This document shows positions 28,201 to 38,343 of a stretch of DNA of 64,000 nt, one piece after another (the stretch's first letter is position 1; every line of letters starts with the position of its first letter). The notes beneath the pieces are model-generated. The model did not search any database. It was not told the origin of the DNA and saw only the letters and a list, made by a program, of their open reading frames with translations. Origin of the DNA: Owenia fusiformis (lineage: Eukaryota > Annelida > Polychaeta > Sabellida > Oweniidae); the NCBI GenBank assembly GCA_903813345.2, contig CAIIXF020000008.1, forward strand, positions 257,341 through 321,340, written 5' to 3'. A program made the position numbers and the translations under genes.

Positions 28201-31200
28201 TCCTGTTTGCCTGAGGGTTTGATGTATATTTCGATTCCTGTTTGCTTGAGGGTTTGATGTATACTTTGATTCATGTTTGCTTGAGGGTTTGATGTATACT
28301 TTGATTCATGTTTGCTTGAGGGTTTGATGTATACTTTGATTCAATGTCTCACATTTTTATGAAGGTTTCAGGGATGGGACCAACAATTTGTTGATTTGCC
28401 AAAGTTCACTGATAGGATGAAAATGAAAAAACACATAATTCATGAACAGTATGTCCAAAAAAATGATAACACTTGACTGATCTTTACTTGCAGAGACCTA
28501 AGCAAGCCTATGGCAGTGCAGCATAAGGAGAGAGAGAAGAGATATATAGAGAATTACAAGTGGCTAGATGCTGAGTACAAGCGCTCTGCAGGCCATGATG
28601 AATACAAGCCTCCACCCTATCACTATGGCTCTCACTACTCCAATAGTGGAACTGTGCTACACTTCCTTGTGAGACTCCCTCCATTCACACAGATGTTCCT
28701 GTCCTACCAGGGTGAGACTACCCCCCCCCCTTCCATCACTGCCTCTGTCTCTTTATCTATTAAGTGATGTCCCTCAGGTCATACCTAAAATATATCCCAT
28801 TATAATTATGAAACATTTTCTGCTTGCAGCAAAAACACCATTCAGTTCTCCATTTCTTTTTCAGACAATAACTTTGACATCCCAGATCGAACATTTCATA
28901 GTATGGAGACAGCATGGCGACTGGCCAGTTACGAGTCAACTACAGATGTCAAAGAGCTCATTCCTGAATTTTTCTTTCAACCCCTTTTCTTGAAGAATAC
29001 TGAAGGTAAATGGAGGGAATGGTGTATTGGTGTGGATTGCGATTAAGCAAATGATTTGAGAAAATAATTTTAAAAATTGCATGTTAAATGAAGAAAGCAT
29101 TAACCCTTAGCTTACATTATTATTATATATACACTACTCTGAATATGCTGTTTCTTTTTATAATCTGCAAAGCATTATTTGTTTCGTAATTCGTATCTTC
29201 CACAGGGTTTAACTTTGGAAAACGACAAAATGGTCTGAGAGTTTGGGACGTGAACCTCCCACCTTGGTGTGGGGGTGATCCACGGTTGTTCATTTTGGTC
29301 CAACGTCAGGCATTGGAGTCTGCCCACGTCACCCAGATGCTACCCCATTGGATTGACCTGGTGTTTGGCTATAAACAGCAGGGCAAGGCTGCAGTCGAGG
29401 CCATCAATATGTTCCACCCTGCAGTAAGTACAGCCAGACAGCTACAGAGTGGTCTTGTTGTAGTAGTAGAATATAGTTCAGCAGAAGGAATGGGAATGTA
29501 TTTCCCAATGTCAAAATATTATATTCTGTTACATTGTAATTCTATTTATTGTTGTAATATGTTATACCTATATATTGGCTGTGAAGGGGCATATCACACC
29601 CACTGACTATTGGATGTAGCTCTCTTGATTAATGAATATGGCTTCCTTTTGAAATTATAAACCAAATAGATAACCAAAAAGAAAATGAATTATTGACTTA
29701 ACTATTTCTGTATTGCATTAACCAAATTGATTTTAAAATATGTTTTTGTTTGTTTGTAGACTTACTTTGGCGTGAATGTTGATGACATTGCAGACCCTGT
29801 AAGGCGCAATGCCATTAGGACCATGGTGAAGACATATGGTCAGACACCTAAACAATTGTTCACCTCTGCTCATCCCACTCCTGTGCCTGCATTGGGTGAT
29901 CCTGTCCCCAACAAGGTAATATTATAATCCATTCTCTGTCATTGTATTACTATTTATATATTGTGTTGACACTGATCAGTTCATTCATGCAATATTTCAT
30001 TTATCTTTATATCCCCAATATTTCAGGAGTCATCTTCACATGCAAGTTTATCCCATGCTGAAAGTACAAGAGCCAGCCATAGCCAGAGGCCACCTGTACA
30101 CAATGTGGAAGGACTCCAATGGGGTAGATTCGTAGGCTCCCCCAGGTGTAAAACACCTGTGGTATCATGGCAGAAGACCTACCCTACCCCCATGTCTACA
30201 CTTGTGGCCCTACATACAGGGGAAGTGTTTGGCCTTGGTGAAAATTGTACGCTGTTAGATATATACAGTAAAGAGACTGGTAAGGAATTATATTAAAGAC
30301 AAAAAATCATATCACGTTTTAAATCATATCTCTATATCTTTAAATTAAATAATTTTATGAAAGAAAAGGTATTACAAGAGGAATGTGCAATAAATATTGA
30401 GTCACATAAAAATTGAAATTGCAGTATTTCAAACAATTCATGAAAACTTACACCTCCCCTTATGTTGTTATATATGTGTCATGTATCTCACTAATACTCC
30501 AGGTGTGAGGTCAATCAGTAACAAAGATGTCAAGTGGGCAGGCATCATTAGCTGGAAGCACCCAGATAGCATCATTCGTATCAAGAACCACTCAAATCTG
30601 CCTCCTGTTAACTTCTTACACTGGGACCTTGACACACAGGTATATATAACAACCGTAATAGTACAATACAGTGCAGTGCTGTGCTGTGCAGTGTAGTGCT
30701 GTGCTGTGCAGTGTAGTGCTGTGCAGTGTAGTGCTGTGCTGTGCAGTGCAAATATTTCATTCTGTTGAAGCGAATACCAACATGCATCTTGAAATCTGGA
30801 ATATCATCTTGCCACAGGTATTCACCATAACTATATAGAATGGAGTATTTGTTGTTTTATTATATTCACCAGGTATCTCATTTGATAAACGTGACTAGTG
30901 ATTATCGCTAGGATTCTTTCATGTCACTCAACAATATTTGAACAATCATACAAAAACATTTGTACAATTCAATTTTGTTGAGTTCAACATGTGTTAATAT
31001 AAAGCAAATATATTAAAGTCACTTCCTCCAAAACCCCATTGAATTCCCATATGTTCTCATCCATTGAAATGTGTGCTTAGGTGACTTGCTGTGGCTGTGC
31101 ATCGGACTGTAGGAGATTGTTCTTTGGCTGCCAGTCTGGTGTTATTGTCATTTACACGACTGTCTTCAACCCAAGCAAGGTAATTTATGGGGAGGGAATT

Positions 31201-34200
31201 TATTATCATTCTGCCAGTTTATGAAGCCATAAAAATGGATGAAGAACATGTTTTGATTTAAAAGTATGCTACAGTTTCCAATGTGTTTTCTCAAAACAAT
31301 ATCTAAAAAAGTCGATGAATAATTTTCGATTAAGTTGTAACTATTCAAAAGATGACCACTACATTGATGATGATTTTTCAGAATTTTTGACGACTGGTTT
31401 AAGAGAAAAATGTGTTAGTTGACAGACAGCATATCGCTACAAATCCTTTCATATTCCATCAGCACTTGAAGGGTCTTATGTTAGCTTTAAATAACATGTC
31501 ATATCTATTGAGTATACATGCTGTTAATAAACACAAGACTCTGATGCATAACACTCTCTTGCAGCAATGTGACATCCAAGTTATCGGCCCAAGGCTGTAT
31601 CTCTATGGTCACTCTGCAGCAGTCACCCAATTAAAGATCTGTAAACCCTATAGCATTCTGGTCAGTGCAAGTCAAGATGGGACTTGTATCATATGGGATC
31701 TTAATAGGTATGTAAGTTTGAAATCAGCTAAGCATGTAAGCTGTTTGGATGAGATATATATGGGACATAGGTACTGTAGCCTACTCAACTCTTAAATCAG
31801 GAAATAGAGAAATTATATACAGTTGTTTCACAGGTCTCACATTAAATAAAAATTATTTATTTCAGGTTGAGTTATGTGAGAGACATCAGAAGCCATCATA
31901 ATGCTGTAGATGAGCTTGCTCTCAGTGACACTCTTGGAGATATTGCCTCTGTCAGTCGTCATGGTATGTAGTAATTCAACCATAATGATTAGTGATATTC
32001 TTAGAGATATTGCCTCCACCAGTCCTCATGGTATGTTATGATTGGACCATAATGATTAGTGATATTCTTAGAGATATTGCCTCTGTCAGTCGTCATGGTA
32101 TGTTATGATTGGACCATAATGATTAGTGATATTCTTAGAGATATTTCCTCTGTCAGTCCTCATGGTATGTTATGATTGGACCATAATGATTAGTGATACT
32201 TTTGGAGATATTGCCTCTGTCAGTCGTCATGGTATGTAGTAATTGGACCATAATGATTAGTGATACTTTTGGAGATATTGCCTCTGTCAGTCATCATGGT
32301 ATGTAGTAATTGGACCATAATGATTAGTGATACTTTTGGAGATATTGCCTCTGTCAGTCATCATGGTATGTAGTAATTGGACCATTATGATTAGTGATAC
32401 TCTCGGAGATATTGCCTCTGTCAGTCATCATGGTATGTAGTAATTGGACCATAATGATTAGTGATACTTTTGGAGATATTGCCTCTGCCAGTCATCATGG
32501 TATGTAGTAATTGGACCATAATGATTAGTGATACTTTTGGAGATATTGCCTCTGTCAGTCGTCATGGTATGTAGTAATTGGACCATAATGATTAGTGATA
32601 CTCTTAGAGATATTGCCTCCGCCAGTCATCATGGTATGTTATGATTGGACCATAATGATTAGTGATATTCTTAGAGATATTGCCTCTGTCAGTCCCCATG
32701 GTATGTTATGATTGGACCATAAGGATTAGTGATATTCTTAGAGATATTGCCTCCACCAGTCCTCATGGTATGTTATGATTGGACCATAATGATTAGTGAT
32801 ATTCTTAGAGATATTGCCTCCACCAGTCCTTATGGTATGTTATGATTGGACCATAATGATTAGTGATATTCTTAGAGATATTGCCTCCACCAGTCCTCAT
32901 GGTATGTTATGATTGGACCATAATGATTAGTGATATTCTTAGAGATATTGCCTCCACCAGTCCTCATGGTAAGTTATGATTGGACCATAATGATTAGTGA
33001 TACTCTTAGAGATATTGCCTCTGCCAGTCATCATGGTATGTTATGATTGGACCATAATGATTAGTGATACTCTTGGAGATATTGCCTCGGTCAGTCATCA
33101 TGGTATGTAGTAATTGGACCATAATGATTAGTGATACTTTTGGAGATATTGCCTCCACCAGTCCTCATGGTATGTTATGATTGGACCATAATGATTAGTG
33201 ATATTCTTAGAGATATTGCCTCCACCAGTCCTCATGGTATGTTATGATTGGACCATAATGATTAGTGATATTCTTAGAGATATTGCCTCCACCAGTCCTC
33301 ATGGTATGTTATGATTGGACCATAATGATTAGTGATATTCTTAGAGATATTGCCTCCACCAGTCCTCATGGTATGTTATGATTGGACCATAATGATTAGT
33401 GATATTCTTAGAGATATTGCCTCCACCAGTCCTCATGGTATGTTATGATTGGACCATAATGATTAGTGATATTCTTAGAGATATTGCTTCCACCAGTCCT
33501 CATGGTATGTTATGATTGGACCATAATGATTAGTGATATTCTTAGAGATATTGCCTCTAACAGTCCTCATGGTATGTTATGATTGGACCATCATGATTAG
33601 TGATATTCTTAGAGATATTGCCTCTAACAGTCCTCATGGTATGTTATGATTGGACCATAATGATTAGTGATATTCTTAGAGATATTGCCTCCACCAGTCC
33701 TCATGGTATGTTATGATTGGACCATAATGATTAGTGATATTCTTAGAGATATTGCCTCTGTCAGTCCCCATGGTATGTTATGATTGGACCATAAGGATTA
33801 GTGATATTCTTAGAGATATTGCCTCCACCAGTCCTCATGGTATGTTATGATTGGACCATAATGATTAGTGATATTCTTAGAGATATTGCCTCCACCAGTC
33901 CTTATGGTATGTTATGATTGGACCATAATGATTAGTGATATTCTTAGAGATATTGCCTCCACCAGTCCTCATGGTATGTTATGATTGGACCATAATGATT
34001 AGTGATATTCTTAGAGATATTGCCTCCACCAGTCCTCATGGTATGTTATGATTGGACCATAATGATTAGTGATACTCTTAGAGATATTGCCTCTGCCAGT
34101 CATCATGGTATGTTATGATTGGACCATAATGATTAGTGATACTCTTGGAGATATTGCCTCTGCCAGTCATCATGGTATGTAGTAATTGGACCATAATGAT

Positions 34201-35257
34201 TAGTGATACTTTTGGAGATATTGCCTCTGCCAGTCATCATGGTATGTAGTAATTGGACCATAATGATTAGTGATACTCTTAGAGATATTGCCTCCACCAG
34301 TCTTCATGGTATGTTATGATTGGACCATAATGATTAGTGGTTTTTATGTGAGAAGTAAAGCCCCACCACATTCTAATACTAGTACTGAACCCATATTACA
34401 TTATTCATATACATGCTTCTGATCATCCTCCGATCACAGGGCTTCAAAATCCAGAATATCTTCTTTCTTTTTACCCCCTGCTATAACCAAGTTGGACGCG
34501 CCGATTAAACTGAATCACGTGATCTTATTATGCGCCGATGACGAATACATGATTTCTGTCGCAGTGATGCGACAGCCAATCAAATTGCGAGTTCTTAATC
34601 GGGGAAATGCTAACTGCTTATAGCAGGGGGAAGAAGGAGGTACGGATTCTGGACACCTGCTTAGGAGGATGGCTTCTGATTGATAGCACATTTTTACAGG
34701 AAATGGGAGTTGTCTGCAGTTACACACTGTGAATGCTGAACATGTGAACACAACATACACGGAACAAAAAATCATCTGTCTCTGTTATTCCAACCTGGAT
34801 GAAGGTCGATCAATGAATGTCATTGCTGGGGGATTGTCCGATGGCTCTGTTGTATTATGGCATAGCTGGAACTTGTCGAAGATACGCAGAATCCATGTCA
34901 GCTCTCTAACTAGCAGTATAACCAGGTATATATTCATTCAACTTATAATTGACCTACCGTAAAGCCTCTCTATTAGTGTCTTATCTGAATGCTGTTGGGA
35001 CTGGCCAAAACTGTGTGTTCATATTGACAAGAGTTCACATGAGAGAAGGTGTTTGGTGTACTCCTTGCTTTCCATAATTTTTATCGTTAGAATATTGTGC
35101 TTGCATGTTTATAATCAGATTTCTATCTATTTTCAGTTTGACATTTTCTCAAGATTGCCAGAGACTGTTTGTGACCAACAGCATGGGTACTGTATTTATG
35201 TGGGAACTACCCACCTCTGGTAGGCCAAAGCCACCTAACTTCATATCATTCACATAG
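4119..35257 (+). CDS. LYST: LYST/Beige lysosomal trafficking regulator, 3' half (35 exons)
   Basis: LYST is a very large cytosolic BEACH-family scaffold that controls the size and fission or fusion of lysosome-related organelles; human loss causes Chediak-Higashi syndrome. I placed 35 exons by GT-AG sites and matching phases. Their lengths sum to 5481 bases, exactly 1827 codons with the stop at 35255-35257, so the visible part is 1826 residues against about 3800 for the full vertebrate protein. Order in the partial protein: helical/concanavalin-like middle region (residues about 1-1060), PH-BEACH (about 1060-1145), BEACH (about 1160-1450), WD40 (about 1490-1826). Key matches are the BEACH stretch [16 protein letters not shown], the block [19 protein letters not shown] and WD-repeat ends such as CIIWDLNR. 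This pattern fits LYST better than NBEA, LRBA or WDFY3 because the pre-BEACH and C-terminal blocks also align with LYST. The start codon is outside the window. Identification rests on recalled family sequence, not a search. Confidence 0.95.
4251..5229 (+). other. LYST intron, no recognised element
   Basis: A 979-base AT-rich intron with GT-AG ends. Short open frames here show no recognisable product. The later introns 5377-5702, 5902-6210 and 6358-6754 are likewise without visible structure. Confidence 0.7.
7253..8548. repeat. Three tandem copies of a ~490-bp repeat in a LYST intron
   Basis: Copies lie at about 7253-7737, 7740-8043 (missing its first ~120 bases) and 8059-8548. Copies 1 and 3 both start with a GACGGGA-TTTTTCG motif and end AACCAAAGTAATGAGTAT. 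They differ by point changes and small indels. Each holds several phrases of the form 'ATTCAAAATGGC', seen again in diverged form near 21.8-22.2 kb. No coding capacity is recognised; the same-frame open frames at 7350-8298 on the minus strand are shadows of this repeat. Confidence 0.8.
8549..8972. mobile_element. Possible small TIR element
   Basis: The stretch starts with TAGATGCGAGTAG and ends with CTACTTGCATCTA, a 13-base inverted repeat with one mismatch. No clear target duplication is seen and the internal sequence is not recognised. It directly follows the three-copy repeat. Confidence 0.3.
9343..12754 (+). CDS. LYST: LYST exons 6-12 of the window (helical repeat region)
   Basis: Exons are 9343-9485, 9851-10014, 10179-10308, 10730-10830, 11178-11264, 11452-11648 and 12623-12754, all bounded by AG and GT with consistent phases. 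They encode a leucine-rich helical stretch that follows the LYST order: a GLLDIL start, a VLANH motif, LLASQLHQY, and then a segment ending in [12 protein letters not shown]. These are ARM/HEAT-like helices expected to act as a protein-binding scaffold; no catalytic residues are expected. The introns are short except the last, where a 5.6-kb foldback transposon begins 77 bases after the donor at 12755. Confidence 0.88.
9636..9736. repeat. Degenerate short tandem repeat
   Basis: About five imperfect copies of a ~17-19-base phrase containing GTGAACACCTCT lie in the intron between 9486 and 9850. No other feature is seen in this intron or in 10309-10729 and 10831-11177. Confidence 0.6.
11675..11770. 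repeat. Imperfect hairpin of about 95 bases
   Basis: The phrase ATCCTATGATTTA near 11678 recurs inverted as TAAATCATAGGAT near 11755, with further pairing of GATATC-rich inner parts. It resembles a small foldback MITE in the intron after exon 11452-11648. Confidence 0.5.
12099..12594. mobile_element. 496-bp MITE with TA duplication (Tc1/mariner-like)
   Basis: Both ends read CTGTAGATTGGGTTAATTTG inward for at least 20 perfect bases, then diverge with repeated GGCG/CGCC motifs. The element is flanked by TA at 12097-12098 and 12595-12596. There is no transposase. It sits in the intron 27 bases upstream of the acceptor of the exon at 12623. Confidence 0.75.
12832..18448. mobile_element. 5.6-kb foldback element with ~1.1-kb inverted arms
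   Basis: It fills almost all of the 5.76-kb intron between exons at 12623 and 18511. The arms 12832-13915 and about 17360-18448 are inverted copies: nearly identical over the outer ~190 bases, then about 75-85% alike. Within each arm a ~370-bp unit is repeated in tandem, each with an AT-rich octamer palindrome next to a CRE-like site. Flanking TA at 12830-12831 and 18449-18450 suggests a TA duplication. The core (13916-17360) has a ~110-bp near-direct duplication (14020-14235), a GGTGACA palindrome repeat (14292) and a nested MITE (16615-17242). No transposase is recognised, so it is non-autonomous. Confidence 0.8.
16615..17242. mobile_element. 628-bp CAGGGTGTC-type MITE nested in the foldback element
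   Basis: It starts CAGGGTGTCAAAAAAC and ends with the inverse, flanked by TA on both sides (16613-16614, 17243-17244). The inverted arms extend well over 100 bases with moderate divergence and include TTTTTGCTGTAGAGGGGGGT on the right. TA duplication and the ends fit Tc1/mariner. It belongs with the element at 39522-40104. Confidence 0.8.
18511..21305 (+). CDS. LYST: LYST exons 13-20 of the window (pre-PH region)
   Basis: Exons are 18511-18617, 18977-19063 (or from 18980, see NAGNAG finding), 19357-19482, 19597-19890, 20059-20135, 20413-20601, 20824-20969 and 21197-21305. The block WQLDPTEGP in the seventh is a strong LYST signature just upstream of the PH-BEACH domain, and the preceding exon ends in IEQLTHER, also LYST-like. 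Exon 19597-19890 contains a lineage-specific run of about five imperfect 10-residue repeats built on SNQEK/NQEHP, a low-complexity insertion where vertebrate LYST has a different linker. Phases are consistent throughout. Confidence 0.88.
18815..18970. repeat. Dispersed GGTGACA repeat next to a LYST acceptor
   Basis: About 155 bases beginning GTGGTGACATATTGTT and running to GCCTTGTTTG also occur at about 14310-14432, and parts recur at 22400-22430. Its right edge merges into the pyrimidine tract of the exon at 18977, so the repeat may supply part of this 3' splice site. Confidence 0.6.
21690..22270. repeat. Degenerate tandem repeat with ATGGCC phrases
   Basis: Four to five diverged units of about 115-130 bases share phrases such as 'TATGCTGATGCC', 'TTTTCAAGATGGCC' and 'ACTCAAAT'. 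They lie in the 2.5-kb intron 21306-23790. The phrase set overlaps with that of the repeat at 7253-8548. Confidence 0.65.
22383..22408. repeat. GGTGACAT palindrome of a dispersed repeat
   Basis: ATGTCACCACC and GGTGACAT pair around an A-rich loop. The same structure is at 14292-14317 in the foldback element, so this is likely the conserved end of a dispersed family. Confidence 0.55.
22553..23362. mobile_element. 810-bp Mutator-like non-autonomous element
   Basis: Both ends read TAGCCTTGCCCAAG inward, and imperfect pairing continues for about 60 bases to CCGCCTTGTAC. It is flanked by the 9-base direct repeat TGTTTACTC at 22544-22552 and 23363-23371. A 9-bp duplication with a long TIR is typical of MuDR/MULE elements; Merlin (8-9 bp) is the alternative. 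No transposase is visible. Confidence 0.82.
23622..23803 (+). repeat. 90-bp duplication across a LYST 3' splice site
   Basis: Two copies, offset by exactly 90 bases, each contain CACTGTTTGGCCACAGGG, the intron end and the first ~14 bases of the exon at 23791. The second copy is the functional one. Splicing at the first copy (near 23701) would meet an in-frame TAA within the second copy. Confidence 0.85.
23791..24962 (+). CDS. LYST: LYST exons 21-23 of the window (PH-BEACH domain)
   Basis: Exons are 23791-23840 (only 50 bases), 24114-24172 and 24825-24962. Together they encode the PH-like domain that packs against BEACH: a strand with [17 protein letters not shown], then [10 protein letters not shown], then the helix and strands with [13 protein letters not shown] and YLLAFQSTK. 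The region is about 80 residues, the usual length. Two of the three exons are flanked by junction-spanning tandem repeats: the acceptor side of the 50-base exon is duplicated (90 bp) and the donor side of the 138-base exon is the seed of the 68-bp array. Only the copies chosen here keep the frame. Confidence 0.9.
24632..24740. other. GC-rich patch with inverted motifs
   Basis: In an otherwise AT-rich intron (24173-24824) this stretch starts and ends with TCCCGGG and holds inverted GAGCGGGA / TCCCGCTC-like motifs around ATATATAT runs. Nothing else is seen in the intron. Confidence 0.4.
24908..26450 (+). repeat. 68-bp tandem array of LYST exon end plus donor
   Basis: About 23 copies, the first being the real end of the exon 24825-24962. 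Each unit holds ~50 bases of exon, the AAG/GTATTC donor and ~20 bases of intron. A few early units lack six bases (CTACAA). The last copy has a changed donor (AATGTATTC). Because 68 is not a multiple of three and an in-frame TAA follows the first donor within 18 bases, only the first donor is productive. The remainder of the intron, 26451-26815, shows nothing. Confidence 0.95.
26816..29915 (+). CDS. LYST: LYST exons 24-28 of the window (BEACH domain)
   Basis: Exons are 26816-27060, 28494-28711, 28865-29005, 29206-29423 and 29760-29915. They encode an intact BEACH domain of about 290 residues. Visible landmarks in order: [75 protein letters not shown] and the end block YGQTPKQLF. No gap or stop is present. 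BEACH domains act in membrane trafficking together with the adjoining PH-like fold. The 1.4-kb intron between the first two exons is largely filled with a 35-bp minisatellite. Confidence 0.95.
27258..28345. repeat. 35-bp minisatellite in a BEACH-domain intron
   Basis: About 31 copies of a unit containing CTGTTTGCTTGAGGGTTTGA with a few variant positions (CTTGAG/CCTGAG, ACTTTG/ATTTCG). Blocks of variants recur in the same order, so segments of several units were duplicated together. Unlike the 68- and 67-bp arrays it does not include an exon edge. Confidence 0.93.
30027..35257 (+). CDS. LYST: LYST exons 29-35 of the window (WD40 propeller and C-terminus)
   Basis: Exons are 30027-30279, 30503-30639, 31081-31179, 31565-31707, 31866-31963, 34700-34925 and 35137-35257. 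WD40-type landmarks include [37 protein letters not shown] and GTVFMWELP. The product ends shortly after, at a TAG at 35255-35257, close to where LYST ends relative to the last repeat. The exon 31866-31963 is the source of the 67-bp array that fills the next intron; using any later donor copy would run into the in-frame TAG located four bases after the donor GT. Confidence 0.92.
30655..30752. repeat. Microsatellite-like GTGCTGTGCAGT repeat
   Basis: Simple repeats of GTGCTGTGCAGT and GTAGTGCT lie just after the donor of the exon 30503-30639. The rest of this intron to 31080, and the intron 31180-31564, hold nothing recognised. Confidence 0.7.
31914..34345 (+). repeat. 67-bp tandem array of LYST exon end plus donor
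   Basis: About 36 copies, the first being the end of the exon 31866-31963. Each unit includes ~40 exon bases (GATATTGCCTC core), the CATG/GTATG donor and ~20 intron bases ending GGACCATAATGATTAG. Two main variant groups exist (GTAGTAATT versus GTTATGATT after the donor; CTGTCAGTC versus CACCAGTCC), and long blocks of the array repeat each other in order. Later donors would include an immediate stop, so only the first is productive. Confidence 0.95.
34430..34675. mobile_element. Possible ~245-bp MITE
   Basis: Near the left edge CCAGAAT...CCCCCTGCTATAA pairs with the inverse on the right edge (TTATAGCAGGGGG...ATTCTGG), giving imperfect inverted ends of about 50-60 bases. No target duplication was confirmed. 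It lies between the 67-bp array and the exon at 34700. Confidence 0.45.
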
Positions 35258-36236
35258 ACTACTATTCATCAAAGAAGGATTTGCCCCATAAACCTATGCT
35301 AGGCCTAAATAGTGTTATGATGCTGAAGGATTGAGTGTAAAGTAAAATACACTATAATCTATCAATCACTGCCAGAGAAAACCTATATAAACCTATCCCA
35401 TTAACATATTCTGAGGGAGGATTGACTCCCATAATCCTCTCTATCAAGTTCAAACTTTTTGTCAGAGCAGGTTAATGTAAACAGGATAAAGTTATCATGA
35501 TTACTTACCTCTGGTAGAGAAAAATCACCAAGTTTTCATTCCCATTAAGCTGTGTAAGATATAATGTCAAAGAAGTATTTCTCTCATGGTCCTCAAATAG
35601 CCAGGGATTATGATATTGAATTCTGGAAACTATCAGTCTTTGTAGACTAATAGTTCAGTGCAGTAAGAAACAAAAGCTGACTTACTTGCAGGAATGATGA
35701 CAACTTCGGAAATAGGAAGACTTCACATGTTCATGTAAAATCTCCGTCGAAGACTCTTTTCGAGATGGAAACTGAATTCAAAATGGTTGCCACTTTTCAT
35801 GAAAATGTATTTTGAGAGCTTTAAATACTGGACATTGTTATAATATTTTGATCAAGTACACCTTTCCCTTCTGGTAGGTTTTCAATCTTTACTTTTTCAC
35901 GACACCATTCTTTCTGAACATCTACTTCTATAACTGGGAAAGATGATCCATTGATACATAAAGCACCGATTTGTTGGAGGAAGCCTTGACCAGGTTTCTC
36001 AACATTCTTCAATCTGCAGCTTTAATGCAGCGTGTTGTACACCCCCCCCCCCCCCTTGCAAAATGTCTTTACATTACCATAGAGTTTTGACAACACAATA
36101 AAATATTAATAAAAAGAGAATGTTAAAGTGTAATTCTGGCAGCATTAACTTAAAATGATGAAGACACTTGATTGCTTGGATTTTATTTACTTAAACTGAG
36201 GAAGACACTTGTTCATAAAGGGGTCAAGCCCTTAAT

Positions 36237-36704
36237 GTAGAGGGTGAAAGCAAGGTGAATATAAACCTCATTAATGTTGAGGGTGAAAGCAAGGTGAATG
36301 TAAACCTCATTAATGTTGAGGGTGAGGTGAATATAAACCTCATTAATGTTGAGGGTGAAAGCAAGGTGAATGTAAACCTCATTAGTGTTGAGGGTGAGGT
36401 GAATATAAACCTCATTAATGTTGAGGGTGAAAGCAAGGTGAATGTAAACCTCATTAGTGTTGAGGGTGAGGTGAATATAAACCTCATTAATGTTGAGGGT
36501 GAAAGCAAGGTGAATGTAAACCTCATTAGTGTTGAGGGTGAGGTGAATATAAACCTCATTAATGTTGAGGGTGAAAGCAAGGTGAATGTAAACCTCATTA
36601 GTGTTGAGGGTGAGGTGAATATAAACCTCATTAATGTTGAGGGTGAAAGCAAGGTGAATGTAAACCTCATTAATGTTGAGGGTGAGGTGAATGTAAACCT
36701 CATG
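36237..36704. repeat. 72-bp higher-order minisatellite downstream of LYST
   Basis: Alternating 39- and 33-base subunits (with and without AAAGCAAG) make a 72-base unit repeated about six times. Both subunits are multiples of three, so frames stay open on both strands; that is a by-product of the period. It lies 1 kb after the LYST stop, likely in the 3' UTR or just beyond. Confidence 0.9.
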
Positions 36705-37484
36705 AAGAGGCACTTCTGTTTTATTTAGCATGAATACAATATTTTAACAATTATCTCTACTACAATGTGTGTATAACACAAGTTATGAATGTAACAGATA
36801 AAGATGTAGACCCACTAATCTTTCATTTAATTGCTTTTGAGAGTAACCAGTCTGTATCTTCATATTAATGATTTATAATTTATATATCAATGTCTTAAGG
36901 AAGACAGCTCGTTGGAAAGTGTTCAAACCTAACGTGAAGAGGTGGTGACATAGTGTTATTATAAAAGTATTTCTGTTTTTGAATTTATAAATTATAATGC
37001 ACACAAATATTGAAAAATGTACTTAAAATAAATATCTGTGCAGCTCTACTTTTATATCATTTTAAACATATATCCACAACTGCAGTAGCAATAGTGAGCA
37101 TCATAATGTAAAATTTATTTGCTAAAACAGTCAGAGTAAAAAGAACAAAAGTATACCAGAGGTTTGTATAAAGTGACCCAGTTAGGTGAGAATATATTTT
37201 GTGTTTTTAAAAGTAGTTAAAATGTATCTAAAACTGTGGTCAAATAATAGGCAAATCTCTGGTACACTGTATGAATTTGTATATTTATTGTAGAGTAGTA
37301 TAGAATGTAGTTTATTTTAATATTGCTAAATCAGTCAGAATCATGTTCCATTTATTTGCAGAGGAGTCTATTTAGTAAATGATTTTCCCCCAAAGTTATG
37401 TGTATTTTACATCCAATGATGGTTTTCTTATCATTACTTTTTGCATGAATTTGTAACTGCATTTTAATGTAATTTGTTGACAAT

Positions 37485-37490
37485 AATAAA
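37485..37490 (+). promoter_or_regulatory. Candidate LYST poly(A) signal
   Basis: AATAAA on the plus strand, with further copies at 37529-37534 and 37552-37557 and an earlier one at 36097-36102. Which is used cannot be told from sequence alone. Confidence 0.3.
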
Positions 37491-38032
37491 TATATCCATA
37501 TTAGAAGCAATACATGTAAAGTAGTTGCAATAAATGAACAACTGGAACACTAATAAATTATTGTGTTATGATTTATTAATCTACGATATATAGGATTTTA
37601 CAGTATGCTGTCCATTTCTCCATCCTACATAGTAGCAAGCATATAAAATCTTTGGAGTCCTGTAATCAGAGGATCTTGTCTTTTCATAGACATGTAAAAC
37701 ATGAAAATACTGTTTTATCACAAATATAGGGCAGATCCAATTTAGCGCTCTCTCTCCCAAACAACAAGGGCAGATCCATCATGTTCCATATTATTATTAT
37801 TATCATCAAGATCTTTAGTCTTATAAAGTCGTCTCTCTCATCTATTTTTCATTTATTTTACGAGAGGTCCATTTCAATTGACTCTTGCCAACAATGGTCA
37901 CTCATACCCATGCAAATATTGTGCATGTACACTTCTTAAAATATTTCTTAAGTCAGGAACTTTTAAGAAAATAAACATGATGAGAGCAATGCGTTATTTC
38001 TGTATTATGACACTCCCTTTTAGTCATAAAGA

Positions 38033-38038
38033 TTTATT
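38033..38038 (-). promoter_or_regulatory. Candidate NKIRAS poly(A) signal
   Basis: AATAAA on the minus strand, about 620 bases after the NKIRAS stop codon and just beyond the 25-bp minisatellite, which would then be in the 3' UTR. Confidence 0.35.
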
Positions 38039-38086
38039 GAAATGGAACAGATAAGAGCTCATTACAACAAAGCAAACATGTTCAAT

Positions 38087-38343
38087 ACAATACAGAGCCA
38101 ACATGTCCGATACAATACAGAGCCAACATGTCCGATACAATACAGAGCCAACATGTCCGATACAATACAGAGCCAACATGTCCGATACAATACAGAGCCA
38201 ACATGTCCGATACAATACAGAGCCAACATGTCCGATACAATACAGAGCCAACATATCCGATACAATACAGAGCCAACATGTCCGATACAATACAGAGCCA
38301 ACATGTCCGATACAATACAGAGCCAACATGTCCGATACAATAC
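38087..38343. repeat. 25-bp minisatellite in the NKIRAS 3' region
   Basis: About ten nearly identical copies of a 25-base unit containing ACAATACAGAGCCAACATGT. Because the period is not a multiple of three, all three frames of each strand show repeated open frames, none meaningful. Confidence 0.95.

Noticed and set aside
36213-36731. Repeat proteins on both strands (157-172 codons)
   Set aside because: A consequence of 39- and 33-base subunits, both multiples of three; the frames are open on both strands at once and have no plausible start context.
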